Positions 33,439 to 41,920 of a DNA stretch of 64,000 bases are shown piece after piece (the first letter of the stretch is position 1; every line of letters starts with the position of its first letter). The position numbers were made by a program, and so were the translations under genes. The DNA lies in the NCBI GenBank assembly GCA_964530185.1, contig CAZHBB010000002.1, forward strand, positions 27,771 to 91,770, given 5' to 3'. Below the pieces are notes generated by a model. That model was not told the DNA's origin and searched no databases. It saw only the letters and a list, made by a program, of their open reading frames with translations. This DNA is from PWVB01 sp964530185 (GTDB taxonomy: Bacteria; Chloroflexota; Anaerolineae; B4-G1; SLSP01).

Positions 33439-35105
33439 CCCTCGGCGGATGTCGTGACCTGGCTTTCGTCCCTCCCGACGCCTAGGCCATCCAGCACATC
33501 CTGGGCCGTGAGCCATCCGGCGGTGGGGAAGAGGTGCGCGATCTGAGGTGAGAAATCCGGCGCTGCACGCAACACCTGAGCAGGCTTACCCTCAGCCACT
33601 ATCCGCCCCGCCTCCATCACCATCACGCGATCCGCGGCAAGCGCCACGAGCTCCACATCGTGGGTCACCAATAGCACAGCCCCGCCCCCATCACGCCATC
33701 GCCGCAACAGGGCAAGCAATGCCGCCTTGGCGCTATAATCCAGGCCTCGAGTCGGTTCATCAAGCAGAATCGCCCGAGGACCTGTGACAAGGATCGCGGC
33801 GAGCGCCACGCGCTGGCGTTCCCCCACACTCAGATCTCTGGGGTAAGCGTCCCAATAGGGTGCAAGTCCTAGCTGCTCCAGCAGTTTCCTGGGGGGAACC
33901 GGCACATCCTCTGGCTTCAAGTCATGGTTGTGCAAGGTGGTCAGAAGCTCATCCAGCACCGTGTCGGCGAAGAGCAGCGCCGAAGGGTCCTGGGGTAGAT
34001 AAGCCACATGACGGCAGATCTCGGCGACCGGGAGGCCTGAGACATCCCTATCCCCAATCCACACCCTGCCTTGCATCGGGCGAATCAGGCCAACCATAGC
34101 CCGGAGCAACGTGCTCTTGCCGACCCCGTTGTGGCCCAACAACACCGCGATCTCCCCAGGGCTTAGGGCGAGGCTCACGTCGTGGACCACAGCCCGTCCC
34201 TCGTATCCAGCCGTCAGCGATTCCACCCGGAGATAAGGAGCCTGCAGCGCATCCCTACACTGTGCAACCTCTCGGGTCCCAGCGCCGGGGGGAATCCGCA
34301 CAGTCTGCGCCCAGGGGACTGCATCCTCCACGCTGAGTGGCAGGGGGGTCCAACCCAAAGCCTTCCCCAAGGTAACCACGGGGGGGATGTCCTCCATCAG
34401 AGGCAGGATCTCCCGGGGAGGGCCCACCCTGACATGAGAGGGGGTAGATGCCACGTGCTCCAGGTAGAGGATCGTGTCACAATAGGGCAACACACGCTCC
34501 AGGCGATGCTCCGCCAGGACAATTGTAAGGCCCAGAGCCTCGCTGAGGTGGACCAATGTATCGAGAAGCTCATGCGCCATGTCGGGGGCGAGCTGTGAGG
34601 TGGGCTCATCGAGCACCAGGACCTTGGGACGCAGAGCAAGGGCCGCAGCTATGGCGACGCGCTGTTTCTCTCCCCCAGAGAGCGTTTCAATGGGCCGCGC
34701 GCGGAGCGATGTGAGAGCCAGGAGGTCCAGCACCTCCTCCACCCGCTGCTGCATAACGGCTCTGGGCAGCGCCATGTTCTCCAGGGCAAAGGCGATCTCG
34801 TCCTCCACCACATCCACCACGAACTGCGCCTCCGGGTCCTGGAAGACGAAACCCACGTGCTCACACATCACCGCCGGCCCCGACTCCACCGGATCAAGGC
34901 CAGCGACCCGGATCCGCCCCCCTATGAGGCCGCCGCTGAAGTGGGGCACGAGGCCGTTGAGACACCGCAGCAGGGTGGATTTGCCTGCACCCGACCGGCC
35001 GACGACAAGCACGAACTCCCCATCGCCAACCTCGAAGCTCACATCGGCAAAGACTGGGCTTGGAGCCTCGGGATAGGCATAGGAGACACCCTCAAACCGT
35101 ATCAT
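33435..35105 (-). CDS. Fused dual-ATPase of an ECF transporter (EcfA-EcfA)
   Basis: Two ABC ATPase domains in one chain that power an ECF vitamin importer. Domain 1 (1-240): Walker A VGRSGAGKSTLL, Q-loop FQDPEAQFV, signature LSGGEKQRVAI, Walker B VLVLDEPTS. Domain 2 (about 315-530): Walker A LGHNGVGKSTLL, Q-loop LPQDPSALLFADTV, signature LSVGERQRVALA (LSVGE instead of LSGGQ), Walker B AILLDEPTRGLD. The ATG at 35105 overlaps the EcfT stop as ATGA, so a much longer upstream in-frame extension is rejected. 556 residues. Last gene of the cobalamin-riboswitch operon. Confidence 0.93.
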   Translation of the reverse strand: MIRFEGVSYAYPEAPSPVFADVSFEVGDGEFVLVVGRSGAGKSTLLRCLNGLVPHFSGGLIGGRIRVAGLDPVESGPAVMCEHVGFVFQDPEAQFVVDVVEDEIAFALENMALPRAVMQQRVEEVLDLLALTSLRARPIETLSGGEKQRVAIAAALALRPKVLVLDEPTSQLAPDMAHELLDTLVHLSEALGLTIVLAEHRLERVLPYCDTILYLEHVASTPSHVRVGPPREILPLMEDIPPVVTLGKALGWTPLPLSVEDAVPWAQTVRIPPGAGTREVAQCRDALQAPYLRVESLTAGYEGRAVVHDVSLALSPGEIAVLLGHNGVGKSTLLRAMVGLIRPMQGRVWIGDRDVSGLPVAEICRHVAYLPQDPSALLFADTVLDELLTTLHNHDLKPEDVPVPPRKLLEQLGLAPYWDAYPRDLSVGERQRVALAAILVTGPRAILLDEPTRGLDYSAKAALLALLRRWRDGGGAVLLVTHDVELVALAADRVMVMEAGRIVAEGKPAQVLRAAPDFSPQIAHLFPTAGWLTAQDVLDGLGVGRDESQVTTSAEG

Positions 35106-36151
35106 AAGACGCCCCTCACCGGATCTCCTCTGGAAAGGCAGAGAAGGGGCGCCAGCAGCCCTAATATGCCCCAGCCGAGAAGCGGATCGAAGGGTGGGGC
35201 ACTCAATACGGGGTATGGATTGTAGATCAATCCCGCATGCCGAACCTGCGCAAGGACAAGGAGCCCCAGGGAGAGCATGAGGACCCCAGTATCGCAGCGT
35301 CGCCACACCACATTTCGATAACGGGTGCGTTGTGTCCCACGTCCTGCGTACCAAATGGCCGCAACGATCAGGCCTACGGCGATCCAGCGAGTCACCCGTC
35401 CAATCCCCTGTTGGGCGGGCAACAAAGCCCAGACCTCCCCTGCCAGCAGGAGGACCAGACCCATCAGCAGGACCACACGGGCCCGAGCATGATACGGCGA
35501 TCCGTTTGTGTCGCGCACGAAACCACGCGCGGTCATGGCCTCGGCAAGCTGTAATGCTCTCTCCAGCCCGCCGACCAGAAGGGGCATCATCAGGGGCAGC
35601 CAGTCCTTCAAGCCACGCATCCGGTGACCACGGATCGCCTGGGCCTCGCGGACCTGCTCGAACTGACGCCTGACGTTAGGGGCAAAGGTCACGGCAATGG
35701 CCGAGACAACCGCCAGTGGATAAAAAGCTCGCGGCAGATAACCAATCAGGTCTCGGGTCGAGAGGGCAGACGTCAGAACGAGAAAGGCCGTGAAGAGCGT
35801 CGCCAGGACCAGGCCGTTGAGGAGGCCAAACACCAGCGCCTCCAGCGTGACAGGCCCCCCGAGCAAAGGCCCCAGGACCGGGATCCACGACGGGATTTGG
35901 AAGAGGACTGACTGGCCCACGCGACTGGTGAGCATGTTCACGATCCCACCGATGAGCATCACCGTGACCGTGAACTGAAGAGGGGCGGTATCATGTCCTC
36001 CTGGCCGGGCAATCCGCGCCCCGCGAGCCCGGACCCCTTGCAGGACAACCCAACTGACACCAAACAGGAGCACGAGGATCAATGGGTTGCGGGTCTGGAC
36101 GCCGATCCCCACCACCGTGCCAAGCCAGAACAACCAACTCAATGGATGCAT
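35102..36151 (-). CDS. ECF transporter transmembrane component (EcfT)
   Basis: Scaffold membrane subunit of the ECF complex. Several hydrophobic segments fill residues 1-130 and the C-terminal part. The two coupling-helix Ala-Arg-Gly-type motifs that contact the ATPases are visible as EAQAIRGHRMRGLKDW and LAEAMTARGFV. 349 residues, longer than many EcfT (about 260) because of an added C-terminal pair of helices. The ATG follows the S-component stop directly (TAGATG). Its stop overlaps the ATPase start. The whole unit is therefore translated in a coupled manner. Confidence 0.88.
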   Translation of the reverse strand: MHPLSWLFWLGTVVGIGVQTRNPLILVLLFGVSWVVLQGVRARGARIARPGGHDTAPLQFTVTVMLIGGIVNMLTSRVGQSVLFQIPSWIPVLGPLLGGPVTLEALVFGLLNGLVLATLFTAFLVLTSALSTRDLIGYLPRAFYPLAVVSAIAVTFAPNVRRQFEQVREAQAIRGHRMRGLKDWLPLMMPLLVGGLERALQLAEAMTARGFVRDTNGSPYHARARVVLLMGLVLLLAGEVWALLPAQQGIGRVTRWIAVGLIVAAIWYAGRGTQRTRYRNVVWRRCDTGVLMLSLGLLVLAQVRHAGLIYNPYPVLSAPPFDPLLGWGILGLLAPLLCLSRGDPVRGVL

Positions 36152-37039
36152 CTAGGTGATGCTCTTCCCGATAGGGTTGAGAGAGGAACCGGACACCTCG
36201 GGCGCCTTCACTCGCATCCGCACCGGCTCACGCTGCACACGGAAGGAGAAGCGCCGCTCAAACCGACGCAGTGCACGCAGCACCGGCCGTCCAAAGAGAA
36301 TGAGCATGGCGGCGGTCCCCACAGAACGCATGAGGTCCCAGAAAAGAGAGGTGACGACATAGAAAACGAGATAGCGTCGCACGGTCTCCCCCAAGGCGAC
36401 CCCAGGGGACCAGTACATCCCAGAGGGACCGGTCACGTAGGGCCAGAACCACAGATCCATCAGCGCGCCAAACAGCACGCCCCACACCATTCCGAAGAGC
36501 ACCAACAGCCCGATCTCACCCCACGTGTCTTCCAGGTGGGCCCACCGCACCACGGCGCGGACGCCAACCGCAGTCGCCCCAACCCATCCAGCCGCCAACA
36601 TCCGGTAGGGCAGCCAGGGACCTACCCCGCCGGTTATCAATGCGGCCACAAAGAGGGTAAGCGAGCCCAGCAGGAAGCCAAACCGCAGGCCAAAGGCGTA
36701 CCCTCCCAGGATGATAAGGAAGAACACCGGGCTGAACCCGCCAGGGCCCGGCAGGGCCGTCTCCAGAAACCCCAGCACCGCGTTCAAACCCACCAGGATC
36801 CCCAATAACGCCATCTGCTTGGCATCGGAGGCCACGTTCCCCTGAGACTCGAAGAGAAATGCCACCAGGGACAGAGCCCCCAGCAGGGCCAGCAGCAGCG
36901 GGGCATCCTGCCCATGGACCACCCCGCCCACCGAGGCCACAGTAGGGACCAGGAAGGGATAGAAAAAGGCCACCAGACCCACCAGCGAGGCCAGGCCATA
37001 GATTGCCACCGTCAAGAGACGCGGCCGAATGCCTCTCAT
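36152..37039 (-). CDS. ECF transporter S component, predicted corrinoid-specific
   Basis: Integral membrane substrate-binding subunit. Seven or so hydrophobic helices are visible, including LLTVAIYGLASLVGLVAFFY, LGFLETALPGPGGFSP (an S-component-like loop), FLIILGGYAFGLRFGFLLGS and VGATAVGVRAVVRW. A basic tail ends at residue 295. The ATG overlaps the preceding stop as ATGA. Specificity is inferred from the cobalamin riboswitch in front of the operon. By analogy with CbrT-type S components it would import cobalamin or a precursor. Cobalt or nickel cannot be excluded, but the CbiM/CbiN layout is absent. Confidence 0.8.
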   Translation of the reverse strand: MRGIRPRLLTVAIYGLASLVGLVAFFYPFLVPTVASVGGVVHGQDAPLLLALLGALSLVAFLFESQGNVASDAKQMALLGILVGLNAVLGFLETALPGPGGFSPVFFLIILGGYAFGLRFGFLLGSLTLFVAALITGGVGPWLPYRMLAAGWVGATAVGVRAVVRWAHLEDTWGEIGLLVLFGMVWGVLFGALMDLWFWPYVTGPSGMYWSPGVALGETVRRYLVFYVVTSLFWDLMRSVGTAAMLILFGRPVLRALRRFERRFSFRVQREPVRMRVKAPEVSGSSLNPIGKSIT

Positions 37040-37938
37040 CGGCCCCCTCCCTTGGAACGCACAACTAGCCAGGCCGCTCCGAGCAGGGCTAAAGCACCCA
37101 TGAAGGAGAGGTAGGCAGAACCACTCACGTCTGAGCGGGGGGAGGGTGACGCCACAAGCGTGGGCAGCGGCGTAAGTCCCTGCTCGACAGTGGGAGATGT
37201 CGCCGTTGGAGGCGTTGCCATACGTGCAGTAGGCGAAGGGGAGGGGATCTGGGTGACAGTAGGACGCGGCTCCGGTGTCATTGGGCTGGGGGCAAGGTCT
37301 GGCGTTGGAGTTGGGGTGGGGACAGGTGGGCGGGTAGGCGTGGGCGTTGGTGAATAAGTCGGCGTGGGCATTGAGGTCGGAGAGGGTTTCGTCACCGTCG
37401 GCTCCGGGGTCACCTGCGCATTCACCGGCGCAGGCGAAGCCCCGCCACAGATCGCCTCAAATGACATGGGAGGCGGCAACTGACGACCATCCCCCCAGAC
37501 CCAGGCATCCACATCGCCATCGTGCACCTGGCGCATGCTTGCCCCCACATTGGCATAGACCCATCCCCCTTCGGGAGACCCCAAAAAGTAGGCCCAATAC
37601 ACACAGGGCGTTCCCTTACACTCACAGAAACAATCTGAAGCCGGACAACCCTCGCCGTCCAGGGCACAGACCGTGTTGCCCAGGGGACCAGAGGCACTGG
37701 CAAAGGAGAGTCCGGAACGCTGGAGCAAGGTCAGGCCAGTGATCTGCTCCTCAGAGAAGCTCACACAACGCGTGAGCACCCGTCCATCGCTGTGGACGAC
37801 CACCAGACCGGCCCGGTTGTCCCTCACCTGCGCCACGGCGGGTGAGACAGCCAGCCCGATGAGGAAGAGGGGCAGGGCCAACAAGGCCCAGCCCCTGACC
37901 AGAGAAGTCCGGCGTCGCCACATCCGGGGATAGTTCAT
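37036..37938 (-). CDS. Secreted, membrane-anchored Cys-rich protein of the corrinoid operon (DUF4430/SCO2322-like)
   Basis: The ATG at 37938 overlaps the stop of the upstream gene as ATGA. A signal segment (LLALPLFLIGLAVSPAVAQ) ends near residue 38. The extracellular domain (about 40-165) has a cysteine cluster with seven Cys within 35 residues (positions about 80-110: CALDGEGC, then DCFCEC and TPC) and the segment YWAYFLGSPEGGWVYANVGA followed by VHDGDVDAWVWGDG. A long Pro/Thr linker (TPTPTYSPTPTPT) leads to a C-terminal membrane helix and a basic tail, GGGR. From memory it resembles proteins encoded with ECF transporters in Streptomyces (SCO2322 type) and the small beta domain of transcobalamin. 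300 residues. Confidence 0.72.
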   Translation of the reverse strand: MNYPRMWRRRTSLVRGWALLALPLFLIGLAVSPAVAQVRDNRAGLVVVHSDGRVLTRCVSFSEEQITGLTLLQRSGLSFASASGPLGNTVCALDGEGCPASDCFCECKGTPCVYWAYFLGSPEGGWVYANVGASMRQVHDGDVDAWVWGDGRQLPPPMSFEAICGGASPAPVNAQVTPEPTVTKPSPTSMPTPTYSPTPTPTRPPVPTPTPTPDLAPSPMTPEPRPTVTQIPSPSPTARMATPPTATSPTVEQGLTPLPTLVASPSPRSDVSGSAYLSFMGALALLGAAWLVVRSKGGGR

Positions 37939-39053
37939 GAGTCTTGTGAAGTCCGCCTCAACAAAGCCCAACTGCCCAGCAAGAGCACCCCAACGGACAC
38001 CATCACAGGGCCCATCGCCCTGCCACCGGAGACGGGAAGCAAGATCGCGTCCGGGGCCGTGGCCGCCACCGTCGGCGGATATGCCGCGCCGACCTGAGGT
38101 AGGGTCACCAGAGTCATCCCCTCGAGCGCCTGAACGGCCTGGGCTGTGGCCAACATGTTGGGAAAAGGCACGGCGGCCTGCCAGAAATAGCCACCGCTGG
38201 TCTCGTCCCACAGCGCCAGGAGTGCCCCCACCGGATCCGTGCCGCTGGCGGCCCAGTTGCCCATGGGCTCGCCCAGGGCCCTCAGTGCTTGCAGGACCAG
38301 AGCTGTGGAATTGGCATCGGTGTCGGTGCCCCAGGGAGATGGATTCTGATAGGGGAAGCCACCATCGTCGTTTTGCATGCGCTGCAGGTAGGGCAAAGCC
38401 CCTGCTGCTGCGTCAGGGCGTCCGGCTGCCACCAGAGCCTGCATCACCATAGCCGTCGTGTTGGTGTCTGCCGTTCCCGGCGTCGTGCCCCCGAACAACG
38501 CCCAGGCCCCATCCTCGGTAAACTGCGAGGTCAGCAATGTCACCGCAGTCTCAGGGATGGGATTGCCTGCGGCGTGAAGCGCGAGGAGTGCATAAGCATG
38601 TTTGAAAAGCGTGTCACCAAACATCCCCGTCGTCTCATCCTGGGTCTGGAGCAACATCGCAACCAGGTCCTTACCGGCAAAGGCCCGAGGGTCCTGCCCC
38701 GTCGCCACTGCCACGAAGATCGCACGGGCCAGGTTCCCCGCATCGGAGATCTGACCAGCGGCGACCTGGGATGCTACGTAATCCAGCGGGGAGGCGCCTG
38801 AGGGGGTCTGCCAGGTACTGACGTCCTGCCCGGCGGCGACTGCCGCCAAGATGACCTCTACCGTGGTGCCAAAGTCGGAGCCTTCCGAGAAACCGGATGA
38901 GAACCCACCATCGGACCCCTGCGCCTGGCGGATCCAGCTAAGAGCCGCCTCATCCTGCGAGTACCGCGCCGGCGAATACTGCGCCGCCATCACCGGGAGC
39001 GCAACCAGTGCCAAAACAAGCGCGACGACAATCGCCCTCTTGTGGTGCTTCAT
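37935..39053 (-). CDS. Secreted prenyltransferase/terpene-cyclase-fold protein (transcobalamin alpha-like), membrane-anchored
   Basis: A signal peptide (residues 1-24, ending MAAQ) precedes an alpha-alpha toroid of repeated units resembling squalene-cyclase/prenyltransferase repeats: LSWIRQAQGSDGGFSSGFSE, YVASQVAAGQISDAGNLARA, LLQTQDETTGMFGD, and YLQRMQNDDGGFPYQNPSPW. Vertebrate intrinsic factor and transcobalamin have the same fold as their alpha domain. A C-terminal helix (VMVSVGVLLLGSWALL) and basic tail anchor it. 372 residues. It is the first gene after the cobalamin riboswitch, with GGAGGT 8 bases before ATG, so a role in binding a corrinoid at the cell surface is likely, though inferred. 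Confidence 0.78.
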   Translation of the reverse strand: MKHHKRAIVVALVLALVALPVMAAQYSPARYSQDEAALSWIRQAQGSDGGFSSGFSEGSDFGTTVEVILAAVAAGQDVSTWQTPSGASPLDYVASQVAAGQISDAGNLARAIFVAVATGQDPRAFAGKDLVAMLLQTQDETTGMFGDTLFKHAYALLALHAAGNPIPETAVTLLTSQFTEDGAWALFGGTTPGTADTNTTAMVMQALVAAGRPDAAAGALPYLQRMQNDDGGFPYQNPSPWGTDTDANSTALVLQALRALGEPMGNWAASGTDPVGALLALWDETSGGYFWQAAVPFPNMLATAQAVQALEGMTLVTLPQVGAAYPPTVAATAPDAILLPVSGGRAMGPVMVSVGVLLLGSWALLRRTSQDS

Positions 39054-39102
39054 TGTGACATACCTCCAGGTAAGATAGAAGACGAGCCATAGGGAAAGCC
39101 TG

Positions 39103-39139
39103 AAACAAAAAACACCTTCCCTCGAACTAAAAGGGAAGG
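39103..39139 (-). terminator. Intrinsic terminator of the cobalamin riboswitch (expression platform)
   Basis: Minus strand: CCTTCCCT, loop of 9, AGGGAAGG, then TGTTTTTTG. It lies between the aptamer and the first gene, so ligand binding can favour termination. Confidence 0.85.
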
Positions 39140-39164
39140 CTCACGTGGATTGTATCATCAATCG

Positions 39165-39345
39165 CGTGCCACCTCCTTTCCGCGAAGGGCAGTCAGCACC
39201 GACCAGGGCGGAGTATCGGGCTTTCCTCCTCTGAGAGAGGTAACCGTTGCGGGACAGCGCCGGATTTTCACCGGACTTCCTCGCTTTAAGCATCCGTCGC
39301 AGCGGCTAACCGTGCAGCGACAAGACGCACCCTGATCACGACTAT
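39165..39345 (-). promoter_or_regulatory. Cobalamin (B12) riboswitch aptamer
   Basis: On the minus strand the core reads GGAAGTCCGGTGAAAATCC, then GGCGCTGTCCCGCAACGGT (39243-39280), the diagnostic cobalamin-riboswitch core. The B12-box-like part AAGCCCGATACTCCGCC follows at 39207-39223. Upstream a GC-rich P-arm (GCTGCACGGTTAGCCGCTG) is visible. The aptamer is followed by an intrinsic terminator and then the ECF operon. It fixes the ligand of the system as a corrinoid or a closely linked nutrient. Ends are approximate. Confidence 0.95.
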
Positions 39346-39364
39346 TCACTTGTTAAACAATTTT

Positions 39365-39392
39365 AGTATAACATATGAGTAATGGAAATCAA
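39365..39392 (-). promoter_or_regulatory. Promoter of the cobalamin-riboswitch operon
   Basis: Minus strand: -35 TTGATT (39387-39392), 16-base spacer, -10 TATACT (39365-39370), directly upstream of the aptamer. Confidence 0.7.
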
Positions 39393-39473
39393 CCCAGCGC
39401 CTATCGACACTACACAGTGCGGGCGAAAGTCCCTAGGATGGGGGCAGGATAAAATCATTTCCAGGGAGGTGAT

Positions 39474-40523
39474 ATGCGCGCACGAGCCGTCTTGATCACG
39501 GGAGGATCAGGCGAGGTGGGCCAGGCGTTGATACAGCGTCTCCTGGCAGAACGGGCGTCTGGTGAAGCAAAAGAAAGATTGGAGGGCGTCCAGATCATCT
39601 CTCTGGACTTGAAACCGCTCCCAGAGGAGCTTAGTCACCAGGTGCTGGAGATCGAGGGGAGTGTATTGGACACCGAGTTGCTTGACCGCCTTGTCAGCCA
39701 ATACGAGATCGAGGAGATCTTCCACTTGGCGGCGCTGCTCTCAACGCGCGCCGAGTTCTCACCCGACGCAGCCCATCGTGTCAACGTTGAGGGCACACTC
39801 ACCTTGCTCCACGTCGCCGCCCAGCAATCGGAGTGGCGCAGCAAGCCCGTGCGGTTTCTTTTTCCCAGTTCCATTGCTGTGTTCGGCCTTCCCGACCGAC
39901 AGACCAAACAGGCCTACACAAAGGTACGAGAGTGGGAGTGGAACTACCCCATTACAATGTACGGCTGTAACAAGCTCTACTGTGAGATGCTAGGGACATA
40001 CTTCAGCCGACACTACCGACAACTGGCCTCAGAACAGCCAGTGATGCTCGACTTCCGCAGCGTACGCTTTCCCGGCCTGGTCAGCGCGTTCACCGTCCCC
40101 AGCGGCGGAACCAGTGACTACGGACCTGAAATGCTCCATGCCGCCGCTCAAGGGAAGCCTTACGCCTGTTTCGTACGCGAAGATGTGCGGATCCCGTTCA
40201 TGGCTATGCCCGACGCCGTCAAAGCCCTACTGGATCTCGCCCGTGCCCCCAGGGAAAACCTCAGCCGCACGGTCTACAACGTTACCAGCTTCAGCCTCTC
40301 TGCTGGGGAGTTCCGAGACCATGTGCTGCGTTTCTTCCCAGATGCACAGATCACCTTTGAGCCGGATGTCAAACGCCAACGTATTGTCGAGAGTTGGCCT
40401 GCGGACCTAGACGATACCATGGCCCGCCGTGATTGGCACTGGCATCCCGACTACGATGTCGAGCGCGCCTTCGCCGAATATCTGGTTCCCGGGATCAGCC
40501 AGCGCTACCAGGTCAGAGGATAA
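39474..40523 (+). CDS. NAD-dependent epimerase/dehydratase (extended SDR, L-threonine dehydrogenase-like)
   Basis: Extended short-chain dehydrogenase. The nucleotide motif is TGGSGEVGQALIQRL (residues 8-22). The FHLAALLSTRAEFSPD segment, FPSSIAVFG and YGCNKLYCEML (the catalytic YxxxK, at about residues 162-166) are present, as is FRSVRFPGLVSAFTVPSGGTSDYG, which matches SDR-type L-threonine 3-dehydrogenases and UDP-sugar epimerase relatives. 349 residues. A strong site (AGGGAGGTGAT) precedes ATG. Monocistronic: a bidirectional terminator follows. It lies divergent to the riboswitch operon but with separate control. Confidence 0.88.
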   Translation: MRARAVLITGGSGEVGQALIQRLLAERASGEAKERLEGVQIISLDLKPLPEELSHQVLEIEGSVLDTELLDRLVSQYEIEEIFHLAALLSTRAEFSPDAAHRVNVEGTLTLLHVAAQQSEWRSKPVRFLFPSSIAVFGLPDRQTKQAYTKVREWEWNYPITMYGCNKLYCEMLGTYFSRHYRQLASEQPVMLDFRSVRFPGLVSAFTVPSGGTSDYGPEMLHAAAQGKPYACFVREDVRIPFMAMPDAVKALLDLARAPRENLSRTVYNVTSFSLSAGEFRDHVLRFFPDAQITFEPDVKRQRIVESWPADLDDTMARRDWHWHPDYDVERAFAEYLVPGISQRYQVRG

Positions 40524-40564
40524 TCGCCCGGTGACTGTTCGCCCTTAGGGGTAAACTCTTAAGC

Positions 40565-40594
40565 AACGAGAGGCCGTCGAATCGGCCTCTCGTT
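40565..40594. terminator. Bidirectional terminator between convergent genes
   Basis: AACGAGAGGCCG and its perfect complement CGGCCTCTCGTT (12-bp stem), loop TCGAAT. It lies between the SDR gene (plus) and the UDG gene (minus). Confidence 0.8.
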
Positions 40595-40631
40595 ACATGC
40601 CTACGTCTCCACATGTTCCCAAACTTTCAGC

Positions 40632-41243
40632 TCAAAACAACGTGAGTTGTTCTGCCTCAGGCGGGGCCCTGTAATGCTCAGGTTTTAGCCGTCCCTCCAA
40701 CAGATCCTTTAGGCGCTCGAAGTCTGCCTCCACCACCGACTGCAGGCTTCGCTGGTGGAGTGCGGCTGCAGGATGATACATGGGGAAGTAGATACGACCG
40801 TTCAGTTCCCGGGGCTGTCCATGCACCACGGAGATCTTCTCGTCGGGAAACGCTTGGGCCATGGAGTAACGTCCCAGCGTGACAATAACCCGTGGATTGA
40901 TGATCTCGATCTGCTGATCAAGATAGGGCTTGCATGCCTCCACCTCGCTCGGATGCGGATCCCGATTGCCAGGCGGTCGGCACTTGATGACGTTCGTGAT
41001 GAAGACCTGCTTACGATCAACGCCAATCTTAGCCAATAGCTCATTCAGGAGCCTGCCGGCTGCCCCCACGAACGGGAGACCTTGTTGATCCTCGTAGAAC
41101 CCCGGGGCTTCACCAATGAACATGATGGTGGCGTCCACCGGGCCATCACCTGGCACGGCGTGAGTGCGGCCCATGTGCAAAGGGCACAGGGTGCACGATA
41201 GGATCTTCTCATGCACGGCCTTCAAAGCCTCTTCTCGGTCCAT
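40632..41243 (-). CDS. Type-4 uracil-DNA glycosylase
   Basis: Removes uracil from DNA as the first step of base excision repair. Family-4 enzymes carry a [4Fe-4S] cluster. Its expected ligands are visible: CTLC near residues 17-20, CRPPGNRDPHPSEVEACKPYL with the second pair near 88 and 104. Motif 1 is GEAPGFYEDQQGLPFVGAAG and motif 2 is YHPAAALHQ. 203 residues, usual size. The start follows GGGGAGG. Such enzymes are common in thermophiles. It forms its own unit between two terminator or gap regions. Confidence 0.95.
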   Translation of the reverse strand: MDREEALKAVHEKILSCTLCPLHMGRTHAVPGDGPVDATIMFIGEAPGFYEDQQGLPFVGAAGRLLNELLAKIGVDRKQVFITNVIKCRPPGNRDPHPSEVEACKPYLDQQIEIINPRVIVTLGRYSMAQAFPDEKISVVHGQPRELNGRIYFPMYHPAAALHQRSLQSVVEADFERLKDLLEGRLKPEHYRAPPEAEQLTLF

Positions 41244-41326
41244 TAGTCCGCCTCCCCGTCTTTTTGAATAATGTGGTTTCTGTCAAGGATCCCTGGGTGC
41301 CTGATACACGACCCGCTCCCCTCACC

Positions 41327-41920
41327 TCAACGGGAGGGGTCCACTTTCTCTATCCTTAGATCCGCGAGCAATTGCTGCAGTCGACCCCGAATCCAAGGGG
41401 CATAGTGGGGATCCTTCGTGACCTGAACCTGCATATAGTAAGCATCCTCACCATCAGCGTAATAGCGATGCAACACCGACCGCACTACGAACCTGTATTT
41501 AGCGTAGAGACGCTGCGCCACGGTATTTGAGACACGGACCTCAAGCCCAATCACCTCTGCATCATCGTGGATCGCTTGATCGATGGCCGTGAGCAAGAGA
41601 GTCTCCCCCAGACGCTGACCTCGCCACTCAGGGCGCAGGGCCAACGTGCTGATGTGCCCCCGTGCCTGTTCCACCCGCATTCCCACAAATCCCAAGAGCC
41701 GTTCAGCCCTGCTCCGCCGGTGATCAAACCAGGCGCGAGTGTACCTCAGATCGAGCAATTCTAACACGAAATAATGCGCACGCGGGTTGAAATAGACCTC
41801 TTGAACGTAAGCAGATTCAGGCCACGGATCCCGGAAGATCCGACGGTCCAAACCCACGATGGTGGGGATATCCCGTCCTTCCATGGGCCTGATACGGAAG
41901 ATAGGTGTCGATTTCCTCAT
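41327..41920 (-). CDS. rimI: GNAT N-acetyltransferase, RimI-like
   Basis: Acetyltransferase, probably of ribosomal protein or other N-terminal alanines. The acetyl-CoA loop is RPEWRGQRLGETLLLTAIDQ (R/QxxGxG/A type). The C-terminal strand-helix VIGLEVRVSNTVAQRLYAKY with FVVRSVLHRYYADGEDAYYM is typical of RimI. 197 residues, longer than the usual 150-160 because of an insert near residue 60 (LRYTRAWFDHRRSRAERLLG). The ATG overlaps tsaB's stop (ATGA), and rimI-tsaB-tsaE linkage is common in bacteria. Confidence 0.87.
   Translation of the reverse strand: MRKSTPIFRIRPMEGRDIPTIVGLDRRIFRDPWPESAYVQEVYFNPRAHYFVLELLDLRYTRAWFDHRRSRAERLLGFVGMRVEQARGHISTLALRPEWRGQRLGETLLLTAIDQAIHDDAEVIGLEVRVSNTVAQRLYAKYRFVVRSVLHRYYADGEDAYYMQVQVTKDPHYAPWIRGRLQQLLADLRIEKVDPSR

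Noticed and set aside
37140..37400. Low-complexity TPTPT-coding DNA as a repeat array
   Set aside because: It codes for the Pro/Thr linker of an anchored protein, as do the linkers of the binding lipoproteins and the DsbA fusion.
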